NCBI GenBank assembly: GCA_947570615.1 | Contig: CANOVJ010000011.1 | Location: 1-64,000, forward strand | DNA from: an uncultured Lachnospiraceae bacterium | Lineage (GTDB): Bacteria > Bacillota > Clostridia > Lachnospirales > Lachnospiraceae | Direction of reading: 5' to 3' | DNA length: 64,000 bases | In this document: positions 47,804-57,195 of the stretch, piece after piece | Layout: every line of letters starts with the position of its first letter | Position numbering within the stretch: the first letter of the stretch is position 1 | Notes under the pieces: model-generated | Seen by the model: only the letters and a program-made list of their open reading frames with translations | What the model was told of the DNA's origin: nothing | The model's database searches: none | Program-made: the position numbers and the translations under genes

Positions 47804-50800
47804 TTACCAGACCAGCTCGCTGTCCCAGACATCGATATCGCTGTCCTGGAACACCTCCTTAAGCCGCTCGTGGAGTCTTTCCCGGCTCACACCTTTTTTC
47901 AGGATCACCTGCAAAAATCCGCCTCCTCCGGCCCCACAGATCATGCGGCCGTCGATCAGGCCGGAGATACTGTCAAAAATCTGGTCGATCAGGATATTGG
48001 TACTGCCCGCGTCGATCATTTTGGAAAGCTCCCAGTGGCGGCCAAGGAGCCGTGCAAAATCATCCACATGTCCCCGCCGCAGCTCAAAGGCCATCAGGGC
48101 CGCCACCCGCTGGATCTCATTTAAGGCGCTGACCGTGTCCGGCTCATTTCCGATGTAGTTCCCCACCACGTCCCGCAAAAGGTTCCTGGCCAGCCTGCGC
48201 TGCCCTGTGTAGATCAGGGCGAATCTCTCTCGCAGCTCCTCTCTCGTCTCCTGTGAGAGCTGAACATGCTCCACCTTAATCTCCTGTCTCATGCCCGGCG
48301 CGGAAGTGGTGTATTTGATTCCCTCCGTGATGCCGCCCACCTGGTCCTGCCAGCCGCCTCCCGTGGACATGATCTGCTCCATACACAGCACCGTGCTGTA
48401 GAGCTGATCCTGGCTGTGCTCCATACCGGTAAATTCAAGCAAAGCCTTCACGCAGGCCGCCGCCAGAATACTGCTGGTGCCAAGCCCGCTCCCCTTGGGA
48501 ACTCCCGTCACCTCGGAGCGCATGAGAAAACCGCCGCCCATGCGTTCCAGGATCTTCTTCAGGTTTCCTCCCTTCATGGGAAGGATCCCGCAGGCTAAAA
48601 GGGCCGCCTTCTGCAGGGCAAAGGGATCGTAGGGATCTCCCGTCTTCTGCAGGGGGCCGATCTCATCAAACTCCCCGTGTACGTCCATATCCCGGCTGTC
48701 AAAGATAATCTTCCGCTCCGAAAGGCGCTCCAGGGTCACCTCCACCGGTCTCTTTCCGTTCAGGAGGATGGCGGCGTTCAACACCGTTCCTCCCTTTTCA
48801 TTGCAATAAGGAGGGGTGTCGCTCCAGCCGCCTCCCCAGTTCACCCGAAGGGGAAGCGTAACCCGATGCCTGTCCATGACAATACGGCAGTCCTCATTGA
48901 CCCGCAGATTCTCCAGGGTGGCCGCGAGCACAGCCTGCCCGATACACCGGAAGCACTCCGCGATGTGCGCATCCCCCATACCGCCTCCCAGGGCCGTCCC
49001 CACAAAATAGTGAAGCCGTATCTTCTCGCCGAACTCTGCCCGGCTCACATGCTTTTCAAACCACTGCTTCTGGATGGGGGAAAGCTCCCCGCTGCCCAGA
49101 ATCTGAGCGCTTTTCGACGCCTGCGCTCCCGTGCGGATCATTTTGGAGAGCCTGTCCATCCGCACCAGCTCCTCCATCCGTTTTTCCCAGGCGATGAGCG
49201 CACAGGGATCCGCCTCGTTGAAACCGGAGCAGAGGCTTTTCCTGTCATGTGCGCGCCACTGCTCCACACTTCCCTCTCCCCTGCTCAGGGCATACAGATT
49301 CAGGGCCTGTCCCAGCGCCTGCTTTATGGTTGTGCAGGCGGGATAGAGCTTCGCGTTCCACAGAGTCCTCTCCTCTCCATCCTCCCAGAGCTCCTCCCGC
49401 CGGATGCCGCCGCTTTCAAGAAGCCTCCCCAGGGGAATCCCCAGAAACAGGCAGGAATCCTTCCCGGACGCCTCCTGCTCCCTCCCCTCAAAAAGCGCCT
49501 TGGGATTGTCGTGGATCCCATAGATACGCACCACGAATCTTCCATTCTCCTGCTTAAGCCCGTGTACCACCACGTCGGAGGGAATTCTCTCGTCTGTCAC
49601 CTCGATACAGGAGAGCAGTACATTGTCCCCCAGCACCGCCCCGTGATGGACATAGCTCACCTCCAGATAGCAGTTTTTTCCGCACAGGGCGTGACTGGAG
49701 AGAACGCTGTTGTAGCCCGCCGCGGGGCCCTCGAAGCTGCATCCCACCTGCCTGCTCCAGCCCAGATCCTCATAGTCCTTCACGCCCTCGCTCATCAGAC
49801 GCAGGATTTCGCCGGTGGTTCCGAAGTGAATAAACTTTGCGGGCACCAGCCGCAGCAGCTTCATGCGGAAGGGGCGAAGCGTCTCCCAGACCTTCCTTCT
49901 GGCCGCCGTAAGCTCCGGGCAGAACTCTCCCTCGGGTTTTTCCTTCAGAAAGTCCTCCAGGGTGGAATCCTGTGCCAGAGGATAGAGAAAATCCCCGTAG
50001 AGGGAAAGGCGCGTCTTTTCATTGACAAGGGATACGAACAGCTCCTCCGAGATCCGGCCGTCCCGGGAGATCATGCCGTAGAGGGCGCCGAGCATCTCCC
50101 GGGAAAAAATAACCGCTCCTGTATCGATATCCACGCAGTCCTGCTCATTCACCGCCCCCTGCGCCCGCAGCTCCTCCACACTCTGCTTGTGCAGAAAGCG
50201 CTTTACATTTCCGTCCTCCCCCCGCAGGAACACGCCGTGATCCTTTCCGGTCTCCACATGCTCCTTGAAGGAGATGGCGGCGGCATTGCCGCCGGAGTAG
50301 TCGATCAGAAGAGGATTAAACAAAAGCAGCACGTCCCCGGAGAGCAGCAGCATCCCCTCCCGGACCCGGGACGGCACGGTGGCCATGGCGATCATAAACT
50401 CGTCGAAGAGCGTGGAGGAGCGTCCCCCCGAAAGCTCGTGGGGCACCGGGGAGAAGAGCTTTCCCAGGGCGGAATACTGGGGAACCCGCCTGCTGTCCCC
50501 TCCGGAATGAATCACCAGGATCCGCAGACCCGCAAAATTGCCGTCGCTGCGCTGCGCCACATATTTCAGCGCCCCCAGCGTCGCTCCGCCGCTTCCCACC
50601 CGTTTTCCCTCCGGATCCGGAATCACCGCAAAATGCGTCTGACGGGGAAGGAATCCCGCCTGCCGGCGCTCTGAGAGCTGGGCCCGGAACCCCTGGGCCT
50701 GCCGCTCGTTTGACGCCGTTAAAATCACATAATCCCAATGCACGAACTGGGGGCTTACCAGGGAACGGCTGTAATCCGCCCAGGCGTCCTGACAGGATTG

Positions 50801-50830
50801 GGAGAGAAATAAGGATGATATTGGATGCAT
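47804..50830 (-). CDS. fkp: Bifunctional L-fucokinase / fucose-1-phosphate guanylyltransferase
   Basis: About 1008 residues. The N-terminal half (to about 480) is the fucose-1-phosphate pyrophosphorylase domain (VGSGGATLGAL near residue 85, FGTTGEILRLMSEG, YLEVSYVHHGAVLGDNVLLS). The C-terminal half is a GHMP kinase (RVNWGGGWSDTPPYCNEKGG; ATP loop PKGSGLGTSSILAAAC near 780; GAGGGGFLQV at the end). Together they convert L-fucose to GDP-fucose by salvage, as in Bacteroides Fkp, for fucosylating surface glycans. The ATG at 50830 has a GAAGGGA site; a longer frame lacks one. It converges with the lipoprotein gene. Confidence 0.92.
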   Translation of the reverse strand: MHPISSLFLSQSCQDAWADYSRSLVSPQFVHWDYVILTASNERQAQGFRAQLSERRQAGFLPRQTHFAVIPDPEGKRVGSGGATLGALKYVAQRSDGNFAGLRILVIHSGGDSRRVPQYSALGKLFSPVPHELSGGRSSTLFDEFMIAMATVPSRVREGMLLLSGDVLLLFNPLLIDYSGGNAAAISFKEHVETGKDHGVFLRGEDGNVKRFLHKQSVEELRAQGAVNEQDCVDIDTGAVIFSREMLGALYGMISRDGRISEELFVSLVNEKTRLSLYGDFLYPLAQDSTLEDFLKEKPEGEFCPELTAARRKVWETLRPFRMKLLRLVPAKFIHFGTTGEILRLMSEGVKDYEDLGWSRQVGCSFEGPAAGYNSVLSSHALCGKNCYLEVSYVHHGAVLGDNVLLSCIEVTDERIPSDVVVHGLKQENGRFVVRIYGIHDNPKALFEGREQEASGKDSCLFLGIPLGRLLESGGIRREELWEDGEERTLWNAKLYPACTTIKQALGQALNLYALSRGEGSVEQWRAHDRKSLCSGFNEADPCALIAWEKRMEELVRMDRLSKMIRTGAQASKSAQILGSGELSPIQKQWFEKHVSRAEFGEKIRLHYFVGTALGGGMGDAHIAECFRCIGQAVLAATLENLRVNEDCRIVMDRHRVTLPLRVNWGGGWSDTPPYCNEKGGTVLNAAILLNGKRPVEVTLERLSERKIIFDSRDMDVHGEFDEIGPLQKTGDPYDPFALQKAALLACGILPMKGGNLKKILERMGGGFLMRSEVTGVPKGSGLGTSSILAAACVKALLEFTGMEHSQDQLYSTVLCMEQIMSTGGGWQDQVGGITEGIKYTTSAPGMRQEIKVEHVQLSQETREELRERFALIYTGQRRLARNLLRDVVGNYIGNEPDTVSALNEIQRVAALMAFELRRGHVDDFARLLGRHWELSKMIDAGSTNILIDQIFDSISGLIDGRMICGAGGGGFLQVILKKGVSRERLHERLKEVFQDSDIDVWDSELVW

Positions 50831-50930
50831 GATAAAGATTCCCTTCTCTGGCTTTTGCAAAAGCTTGATAATGTATTAAGTCTATCATACTTGCGGGTAC
50901 TTTACCATATGGGAAGGGCGAAAAATCCTG

Positions 50931-51671
50931 TTATCGCAGGCGCAGGGAAGCAGGGAGCCGCGCAAAGGCGCTGGCTCCGATCCCGAAGGCCACCGCCAGA
51001 TTAAGAGAATCCACCTCCCTGTTGTGAACGATACGGACACTTGTTCCATAGCTGTGGAAAACAGCGGGAAGCCCCGATCCCTCATTTCCAAACACCAGGG
51101 AAAAAGCACGCTGCGGCGGGCTGCTGATCTCATCCAGCCGCAGCGCCCCGTCCAGCATGAAGGAAAAAATTTCGCGCTCCAAAAACTCCTGCCGGTACCG
51201 CTCAAAGGAATCATAATAAGCGTACCGCACATGAAAAAGCGCTCCCATGGAGGAACGCACGGTTTTGGGATCAAAGAGATCAGCCCCCGGCCTTATGACA
51301 ATATAGTCCCTGAATTCAAAACCAAGCCCCGTGCGCAGGATCGTCCCCAGATTTCCGCAGTCCCCGGGGTTGACCAGCACGATATGCGGCCCGTTTTTGT
51401 CCACCCCCGCGGGAAATTTGTCAAAGATACCGATCACCCAGGTGTTCCCCTTCGCGGCCAGGCGGCTGAATATTTTCCGGTTGATCTCCAGCGGCACCCG
51501 CTCCCTTTCGCAGATCCTGAACAGATCGCCCGACTCCTCCCCGGGCCTGTAGTCCGGATGCACGTACACCCTGCGCGCCAGTTCTCTCCTGCGCCGGATC
51601 AGTTCAATCGTAAGCGCTGCCCCCAGCGTACAGGACCAGCCGTCCTCATGTCTGTATCGATTCAGCTCCAT
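50931..51671 (-). CDS. TrmH/SpoU-family RNA methyltransferase
   Basis: About 246 residues. N-terminal part (1-90) resembles the substrate-binding extension; the SPOUT domain has the knot motifs NPGDCGNLGTILRTG (motif 1), SLVFGNEGSGL (motif 2) and EVDSLNLAVAFGIGASAF (motif 3). Methylates ribose 2'-OH in rRNA or tRNA using SAM; the target is not evident. Start at 51671 with GGAGGG. Upstream of fkp in the same direction with a gap of 100 bases. Confidence 0.9.
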   Translation of the reverse strand: MELNRYRHEDGWSCTLGAALTIELIRRRRELARRVYVHPDYRPGEESGDLFRICERERVPLEINRKIFSRLAAKGNTWVIGIFDKFPAGVDKNGPHIVLVNPGDCGNLGTILRTGLGFEFRDYIVIRPGADLFDPKTVRSSMGALFHVRYAYYDSFERYRQEFLEREIFSFMLDGALRLDEISSPPQRAFSLVFGNEGSGLPAVFHSYGTSVRIVHNREVDSLNLAVAFGIGASAFARLPASLRLR

Positions 51672-51776
51672 TTTTATCCCTCCGCAGACCATCTTACCCG
51701 GACTCCGGCGACAGGGGCAAGCAAAAGAACGGTTCTATCTGTTTTTTCCAGGAATCCCCGGATTTTCCTCCGCCGA

Positions 51777-51805
51777 TTGACGGCCCCCGTTTTGCTCTGT
51801 ATATT
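51777..51805 (+). promoter_or_regulatory. Promoter of the AraC-type regulator
   Basis: TTGACG (51777-51782), 17 bp, TATATT (51800-51805), about 50 bases before the start codon. Confidence 0.6.
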
Positions 51806-51855
51806 AGATATAAGAATAACGGATAACCTGCTTCGCCGGAAAGGATCCCAAAACC

Positions 51856-52767
51856 ATGAAAACCATAGAAAAGATTGAATTCCATGCCGGGAGCAGACAG
51901 GAGCTGCTTCCGAATTTTGCAGACGACTTTCCCTACATCGCCTCATGGGTTGAGCTTGACCTGCACATCGGGCGGTTTGTCCCCTGGCACTGGCACAGAG
52001 CAGTGGAAATCTTTTATATTGAGAGCGGCGCGCCGGAGTGCTGCACACCCGGCAAAAAAGTGCGTTTTCCCGCGGGAAGCGGCGGCATGGTGAACTCAAA
52101 CATCCTCCACATGAGCAGAGCCCTCTCCCGGAGCGAAAAAAATATTTCGCTGGTTCATCTGCTCGATCCCTCCCTGCTCGCAGGAGAACAGGGCAGCCGG
52201 ATAGAACAAAAATATATCACTCCGCTGATTGCGGCTCCTCAGATCGAAATCATACCTCTTTTCCCGGAAAATACATCCCAAAGGAACATACTGGAGCTGA
52301 TCCGCCAGGCGTTTCGTATCCCCGAAAATGAATTTGGCTGCGAAATAAAGCTGCGAAGATCCCTGTCGGAAATCTGGCTGATGCTCCTTGAGCTGTGTCT
52401 TCCCCTGCCGGATCAGAAGGGCGGCTCCAACAAAAACAACGACAAAATCAAGCAGATGATGGTGTATGTCCACGAGCATTATCCCGAAAAATTTTCCATA
52501 TCGCAGCTTGCGGCATCGGCGTTTTTGAGCGAACGGGAATGCTTCCGGGTGTTCCGTCAGGCGCTGCACATGACGCCCGTGGAATATGTCAGAAGCTACC
52601 GCCTCCAGGCGGCCTGCCAGATGCTTGCCAGAGGAGAGAAGTCCGTCACCAGGATCGGACAGGCCTGCGGCCTGGGAAGCAGCAGCTACTTTGGAAAAAT
52701 CTTCCGGGAGTACGCAGGCTGTACTCCCTCCCAGTACCGCGCCAGATGGCAGGATTGTGATAATTAA
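51856..52767 (+). CDS. AraC-family transcriptional regulator
   Basis: 303 residues. N-terminal cupin-like ligand domain (about 25-110, FVPWHWHRAVEIFYIESG). Two HTH motifs at about 200-300 (FSISQLAASAFLSERECFRV; VTRIGQACGLGSSSYFGKIF), ending GCTPSQYRARW, the AraC signature. Probably senses a sugar or small metabolite. No obvious operon partner; the next gene lies 97 bp downstream. Target unknown. Confidence 0.9.
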   Translation: MKTIEKIEFHAGSRQELLPNFADDFPYIASWVELDLHIGRFVPWHWHRAVEIFYIESGAPECCTPGKKVRFPAGSGGMVNSNILHMSRALSRSEKNISLVHLLDPSLLAGEQGSRIEQKYITPLIAAPQIEIIPLFPENTSQRNILELIRQAFRIPENEFGCEIKLRRSLSEIWLMLLELCLPLPDQKGGSNKNNDKIKQMMVYVHEHYPEKFSISQLAASAFLSERECFRVFRQALHMTPVEYVRSYRLQAACQMLARGEKSVTRIGQACGLGSSSYFGKIFREYAGCTPSQYRARWQDCDN

Positions 52768-52863
52768 TGGCGCAAATGAGATATTTCTCCGCTGCGGATT
52801 GCACTATAATGATATCTGTAAAACGAAAAAATTTGCAGAACATATCACAGGGAGGGATCCGTA

Positions 52864-53103
52864 ATGATCAGACTCAATATTCTGAACATGAACAATTTTC
52901 TTGAAACCGTCAACGCCTGCAAAGGCAGTGTGCAGATGCTCTGTGCGGATGGCAGAAGAGTGAACATCCACAGGGCGGACGCCGTACAGAAAGACCTGCC
53001 GGAACAATTCCGCCAGAACAGAAACTCTCTGCGGATTGCTCTTGAAATCCCCAACCCCCGGGATTATATGAGCATCGTTTCATACTATGCCGGGGACTGC
53101 TGA
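52864..53103 (+). CDS. Small conserved protein of unknown function
   Basis: 79 residues: MIRLNILNMNNFLETVNACK, then VNIHRADAVQKDLPEQF and a conserved end LRIALEIPNPRDYMSIVSYY. I recall closely similar short proteins across Lachnospiraceae, without known function. A TATAAT at 52805 and GGGAGG before the ATG suggest its own promoter. Confidence 0.7.
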   Translation: MIRLNILNMNNFLETVNACKGSVQMLCADGRRVNIHRADAVQKDLPEQFRQNRNSLRIALEIPNPRDYMSIVSYYAGDC

Positions 53104-53191
53104 GCAGTCTGCGCCGCGTATCACAACAACGGACGGCACGCTTCGCGGACCGGCCGTTTTCTGACATATTGCCTGAAAAAGGAGAACAGAC

Positions 53192-53761
53192 ATGTATTAT
53201 GAGGAAAGTGATTTTGTAGAAACGGCAGACCGGGAAACTCTGGAGGTGATCGCCCGCGCCAGGGAGCTGACCCGGGAGTATTATTTCTCGGACTACACAG
53301 ATACCGAAAAAAGAGCCTCCATCCTCCGTGAGCTTCTTGGCAGTGTGGGGGAAAATGTGGCCGTCGACACCCCCTTTCACTGCGATCACGGAAAAAATAT
53401 CTTTCTGGGAAATGATGTGATCATCAACATGAACTGCACCTTTGTGGACAACGCCCCCATCCATATCGGCAACAGGGTGCTGATCGCCTCAAACGTACAG
53501 CTTTACACCAGCTCCCACCCGGTTCTGCCAAAGGAGCGGCTGATTCCGGACTGGAAGGGGAAAAACACCACCTTTTTCAGAAGCTTCGCGCGTCCCATCG
53601 AGATTAAGGACAACGCCTGGATTGGAGGCGGCAGCATTATCCTGCCTGGCGTCACCGTCGGGGAAAACAGCGTCATCGGCGCTGGTAGTCTGGTGAATCG
53701 TTCCATTCCGGATAACTGTGTGGCGGTTGGGAATCCATGCCGGGTGATTCGTCGTATATAA
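53192..53761 (+). CDS. Sugar O-acetyltransferase (maltose/galactoside type)
   Basis: 189 residues. N-terminal helical Mac domain (residues about 5-55, TREYYFSDYTDTEKRASILR) and a left-handed beta-helix (60-185) with hexapeptide repeats; active-site His in SSHPV (about 109) and DNAWIGGGSIILPGVTVG. Transfers acetyl from acetyl-CoA to sugars, cytoplasmic. AAAAGGAG site. Its last 89 bases overlap, tail to tail, the end of the M56 peptidase gene. Confidence 0.92.
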   Translation: MYYEESDFVETADRETLEVIARARELTREYYFSDYTDTEKRASILRELLGSVGENVAVDTPFHCDHGKNIFLGNDVIINMNCTFVDNAPIHIGNRVLIASNVQLYTSSHPVLPKERLIPDWKGKNTTFFRSFARPIEIKDNAWIGGGSIILPGVTVGENSVIGAGSLVNRSIPDNCVAVGNPCRVIRRI

Positions 53762-55745
53762 GGCTTACCTCTGAGGGTCTGGCGATCAGCACAATCTCAC
53801 AGACGGCGATTTTACCTTTTACAATATCAGAGGATTCTTTGAGGTAACCTGTTTTTATCCGGTCGCCCAGCTGCGCTCCCGCCACATACGTGGCTGTATC
53901 AGGCTCAGCCAGATCCTCCATGTCGATCCGCATGCTTCCCCCGGCTTTGCGCTCCAGAGTTTCCTGCGCTGGCTCCACAATCAGGGTGTTGCCCTCCTTT
54001 CCCAGTACAGTGGCCTCGAAGGTCACTTTGGTTGCAATGTTATCGCCGGTTATGGCTCCTTCATCAATATCTGCGCCGTCCTGCCCATCCGGACTTTGCA
54101 GATAGATCAGCTTCCCCAGCATGGAAACGTCCAGCTGCACCACGCACGGACAGGGCTCCTGGTTCTCCACGCCCCAGATGTTAACGTACATCAGAAGATC
54201 CTCCCCGTCGATGGGCCGGTCCGGCTTATTCGCCCGAAAGACTGCCGCAAGTCTGTCATACTCCTCCCGGGGCAGCCCGCTCAGCCGCCAGTCCTCGCAA
54301 AAATGCGTTTCGTTGAAATACCCCGGCACTCCCTGACGAAGCTGCGCCTCCATCTGGGTTGAGCCGCCCTGCGGGGAAAGCTCCCCGTAGAAATCGCTTA
54401 TTTTCTCCAGCATCTCCTCCCGGCCGGTCTGCTCGATGGTCATCATAAGACCGCAGAGCCCGGTGGAAAATTTCTCCCCGGCAGCATTCTCCGCGTCGAA
54501 GGCCCCGTCGACTGTGGCCGCGCCTTCTGCCTCCGGCGCATCCTCGTCTCCCCGGGCTCCCGGCTCTGTCAGGTTATTAATTCCCACATATAATGTCAAC
54601 TGAGAACAGTCCCCCAGCTCTGTAGCCCGCTGCGTATCCCAGGTCAGCGCAACGCCGCCCTCGATCTCCTCCACCAGGTCGGGCTCCCCCAACGCCCTCT
54701 CGATCTCCTCCCGGCTCATTCCCCAGGAAAGAGCGCCGTCACCCAGAGGAATCTCATAGCAGGTAAAAGGGGGCTTCTCCCTCCCCGCCGGGTTTGCCAG
54801 AAACACAATGACCGCCAGGGCACAGACCGCCCCCAGCGCTGCGGCCGCCCTTTTTCCTACACCGTTATAATGGAAAAGATTCCGGATCCTGCCCCCTGTC
54901 TGTCCTTCCCCGAAAGCCAGAGGAAGACCAGGCACGATCCGTCTGCCGCAGGACATGGCAAGAAGCAGAGCGCAGTAGCCCTTTTTCATGCGATTTCCCA
55001 TTTTTCTCACCACCGCCTCGTCGCAGGACATCTCCATATCCCTTCCGCTTAAGAAAAACGCGGCCCAGACCAGGGGATTGAACCAGTGTATACAGAGGGC
55101 CAGATAGCCCAGGGCCCGCCAGAGCGGGTCGCCTCGGCGAATGTGGATCCGCTCATGAAGCAGGATCTGCTCCCTCTCCACCCCTGACAGAGCGGCGGGC
55201 AGATAGATCCGCGGCCGCAAAAGGCCGCACACAAAGGGCATTTCCACCTGGTCAGTGCAGTAAACTCTGCCCTCTGCATCCTCCCGCAGCGCCCCCCGCA
55301 GCCTTCTTTTCAACCTTCCAAAGGATACCAGCGCGTATCCCGCCATGACCGCAATCCCTGCCAGCCAGAGAAGAACGCCCACAGCCAGAATCCCCTGCAT
55401 GGGATTCATGGAATTCTCAGGCGTCGCCGCCGGCAGAGAAGAATTGACCGCATCAGTCAGATTATCCCCCGGCAGATCCGCCCCGGGCTGCGCCATGAGC
55501 CCGATCTCCTCCGGAATGTAGACGATCTCCCCCCGCTGCGCACTGGGCGCGTTCACAAGCCCCGGCAGGGAAAACTCCATGGAAAAGGAAACGGGACACA
55601 GCAGCCGAAACAATACGGCCAGCCACAGCCCATATGAAAAAATCTTCGGAGCCCTGCGCAGCAGAACCCTTGCGCAGATCACCCCCAGAATTGTGATCCC
55701 CGCCGTGAGACTCATATTCAAAACCCTGATCAGCATCTGTTCCAT
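53673..55745 (-). CDS. BlaR1-type M56 membrane peptidase
   Basis: 690 residues. Several N-terminal membrane helices (1-25, 35-55, 110-135, 300-320), with zinc-protease motif HERIH (HEXXH, about residue 198) and CSDEAVV-like SCDEAVVRK (about 240). Beyond about 330 is a large extracytoplasmic region of unknown type rather than a penicillin-binding domain, so the signal is probably not a beta-lactam. It would inactivate the BlaI-type repressor encoded 12 bases upstream. The C-terminus reads 89 bases into the convergent acetyltransferase gene. Confidence 0.88.
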   Translation of the reverse strand: MEQMLIRVLNMSLTAGITILGVICARVLLRRAPKIFSYGLWLAVLFRLLCPVSFSMEFSLPGLVNAPSAQRGEIVYIPEEIGLMAQPGADLPGDNLTDAVNSSLPAATPENSMNPMQGILAVGVLLWLAGIAVMAGYALVSFGRLKRRLRGALREDAEGRVYCTDQVEMPFVCGLLRPRIYLPAALSGVEREQILLHERIHIRRGDPLWRALGYLALCIHWFNPLVWAAFFLSGRDMEMSCDEAVVRKMGNRMKKGYCALLLAMSCGRRIVPGLPLAFGEGQTGGRIRNLFHYNGVGKRAAAALGAVCALAVIVFLANPAGREKPPFTCYEIPLGDGALSWGMSREEIERALGEPDLVEEIEGGVALTWDTQRATELGDCSQLTLYVGINNLTEPGARGDEDAPEAEGAATVDGAFDAENAAGEKFSTGLCGLMMTIEQTGREEMLEKISDFYGELSPQGGSTQMEAQLRQGVPGYFNETHFCEDWRLSGLPREEYDRLAAVFRANKPDRPIDGEDLLMYVNIWGVENQEPCPCVVQLDVSMLGKLIYLQSPDGQDGADIDEGAITGDNIATKVTFEATVLGKEGNTLIVEPAQETLERKAGGSMRIDMEDLAEPDTATYVAGAQLGDRIKTGYLKESSDIVKGKIAVCEIVLIARPSEVSLIYDESPGMDSQPPHSYPEWNDSPDYQRR

Positions 55746-55757
55746 TCCTGTCCCCCT

Positions 55758-56114
55758 TCACTCCATCCTCTCAATCAGATGTTTCAGCTCCTCGATCTCC
55801 CCGGGGCTCATCCTCTTTCTTTGGGCAAAAGCCGCCAGAAAACGGGGCAGCGATCCCTCGAACACCTCGTTGAGGAACTGCTCTCCCTGTGCCGCCTGAA
55901 ATTCCTCTCTGGACATCAGCACCCTCACCATACCGTCCTCATTGGCAAAAAGCTTCCTGTCGCAGAGTCTTTTCAGCATGGTGTAGGCCGTCGTCCTTTT
56001 CCATCCGAAGGCCTCCCCGCACTGCCTGGCAAGCTGACCGGAGGAGATGGGCGCGTCCCTCCATATCATATCCGCAAAACGTCCTTCCATTTCACCTAAT
56101 CTGAATTGTTCCAT
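55758..56114 (-). CDS. BlaI/MecI-family repressor
   Basis: 118 residues. Winged helix (about 5-75, GEMEGRFADMIWRDAPISSG, QLARQCGEAFGWKRTTAYTM, LKRLCDRKL) with a C-terminal dimerisation helix. Partners the M56 protein and probably autoregulates the pair through the two dyads at 56132-56180. The ATG at 56114 follows GGAGA; an ATG four codons upstream lacks a site. Confidence 0.9.
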   Translation of the reverse strand: MEQFRLGEMEGRFADMIWRDAPISSGQLARQCGEAFGWKRTTAYTMLKRLCDRKLFANEDGMVRVLMSREEFQAAQGEQFLNEVFEGSLPRFLAAFAQRKRMSPGEIEELKHLIERME

Positions 56115-56131
56115 ATTGATCTCCATGTCCT

Positions 56132-56191
56132 GTCTAACGTTGTTCGACTACTCTTTGTATTCAGTCTAACATTATTAGACATCTTTGTCAA
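56132..56191 (-). promoter_or_regulatory. blaI promoter with two operator dyads
   Basis: Minus-strand promoter TTGACA (56191-56186), 17 bp, TAGACT (56168-56163). The perfect dyad GTCTAACATTATTAGAC (56164-56180) covers spacer and -10, and the related GTCTAACGTTGTTCGAC (56132-56148) lies 32 bp downstream, about three helical turns. This is a typical arrangement for BlaI-type autoregulation. Confidence 0.8.
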
Positions 56192-56283
56192 CCGGATTGA
56201 GCGGCTACGGATTGTAATTCTCACTGTTTATGGTATAATACAAATATCAACGGTAAACCGGCATCAGGGAGGGGACCCCCGAT

Positions 56284-57195
56284 ATGGCGATTCTTTTACT
56301 TCTGGCGTTTATCTTTTTTACTGTTATCTGGATCCGGAAAACGCAGTACGAAAAAACACCGTATTATATCCAGACGAAGAACTCCTGGTGGAAAGTACAT
56401 TCCGACAAGGGACTTGCCGGTAAATTTGCTGCCTTTCAGTGTCTGAGGACACTTAAGGGTTACAAACGCTTCCTTTTTAACCTGTATGTGCCAAAGGAAA
56501 ATGGTGAGACCACGGAAGCAGATCTTGTTCTTCTGCACGAATCCGGCATATATGTACTTGAATCCAAGAACTACAGCGGATGGATTTTCGGAACCGAAAC
56601 TCAGACATACTGGACCCAGACTCTCCGGTCCGGAAGAGGAAAAGCAAAGAAAGAACAGTTTTATAACCCCATTTTACAAAATAAAGGGCATTTAAAATGG
56701 CTTCAGTCATTTCTGGCCGATCAGACGCTGCCCTTTTATTCCTGTATTGTTTTCAGCGACCACTGCACGCTTAAAAATATTACCCTGACCAGCGGGAAGC
56801 ATTGTGTTGTGAATCAGAGCGGTCTTCTTCATGCCGTCAGGCAGAACATCGGAAAAACAGGCCCGGCGCTCTCCCCTGCCAGAATTGACGCTCTCTATAC
56901 AAAGCTGTATCCGCTTACCCAGGCCGATGCGGCCCAAAAAGCGTTACATATCAAAAATATCGAGCAAAAGAAGCAGTCGATCACCTCCTGCCCCCGCTGC
57001 GGCGGAAAACTGATCCTGCGCACGGCCTCCACAGGAAGCCGTCAGGGGAAAAGGTTCATCGGCTGCTCCAATTATCCCGGATGCAGATACATTCAGAATC
57101 TGGCAGACTCTGAAGATTTACACAGACTCCCCTCCGCTTCCCAGGAAACAAGTTTCCGGGAAACAAGATCAGATAACGTAATGCCGTCGAAATAA
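56284..57195 (+). CDS. NERD-domain protein with C-terminal zinc ribbon
   Basis: 303 residues. N-terminal membrane anchor (1-17), NERD nuclease-related domain (about 38-160; EADLVLLHESGIYVLESKNY with conserved D, E and K), and a topoisomerase-type zinc ribbon (CPRCGGKLILRTASTGSRQG ... FIGCSNYPGCRYIQ, about 238-275). Predicted DNA processing at the membrane; biological role unknown. GGAGGGG site before the ATG. Its end overlaps the Rrf2 gene by about 100 bases. Confidence 0.88.
   Translation: MAILLLLAFIFFTVIWIRKTQYEKTPYYIQTKNSWWKVHSDKGLAGKFAAFQCLRTLKGYKRFLFNLYVPKENGETTEADLVLLHESGIYVLESKNYSGWIFGTETQTYWTQTLRSGRGKAKKEQFYNPILQNKGHLKWLQSFLADQTLPFYSCIVFSDHCTLKNITLTSGKHCVVNQSGLLHAVRQNIGKTGPALSPARIDALYTKLYPLTQADAAQKALHIKNIEQKKQSITSCPRCGGKLILRTASTGSRQGKRFIGCSNYPGCRYIQNLADSEDLHRLPSASQETSFRETRSDNVMPSK

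Noticed and set aside
48677-50674. 665-codon open frame on the plus strand
   Set aside because: It is antisense to the well-supported fkp gene, is Pro/His/Arg-rich as expected of a GC-rich shadow, and has no motif.
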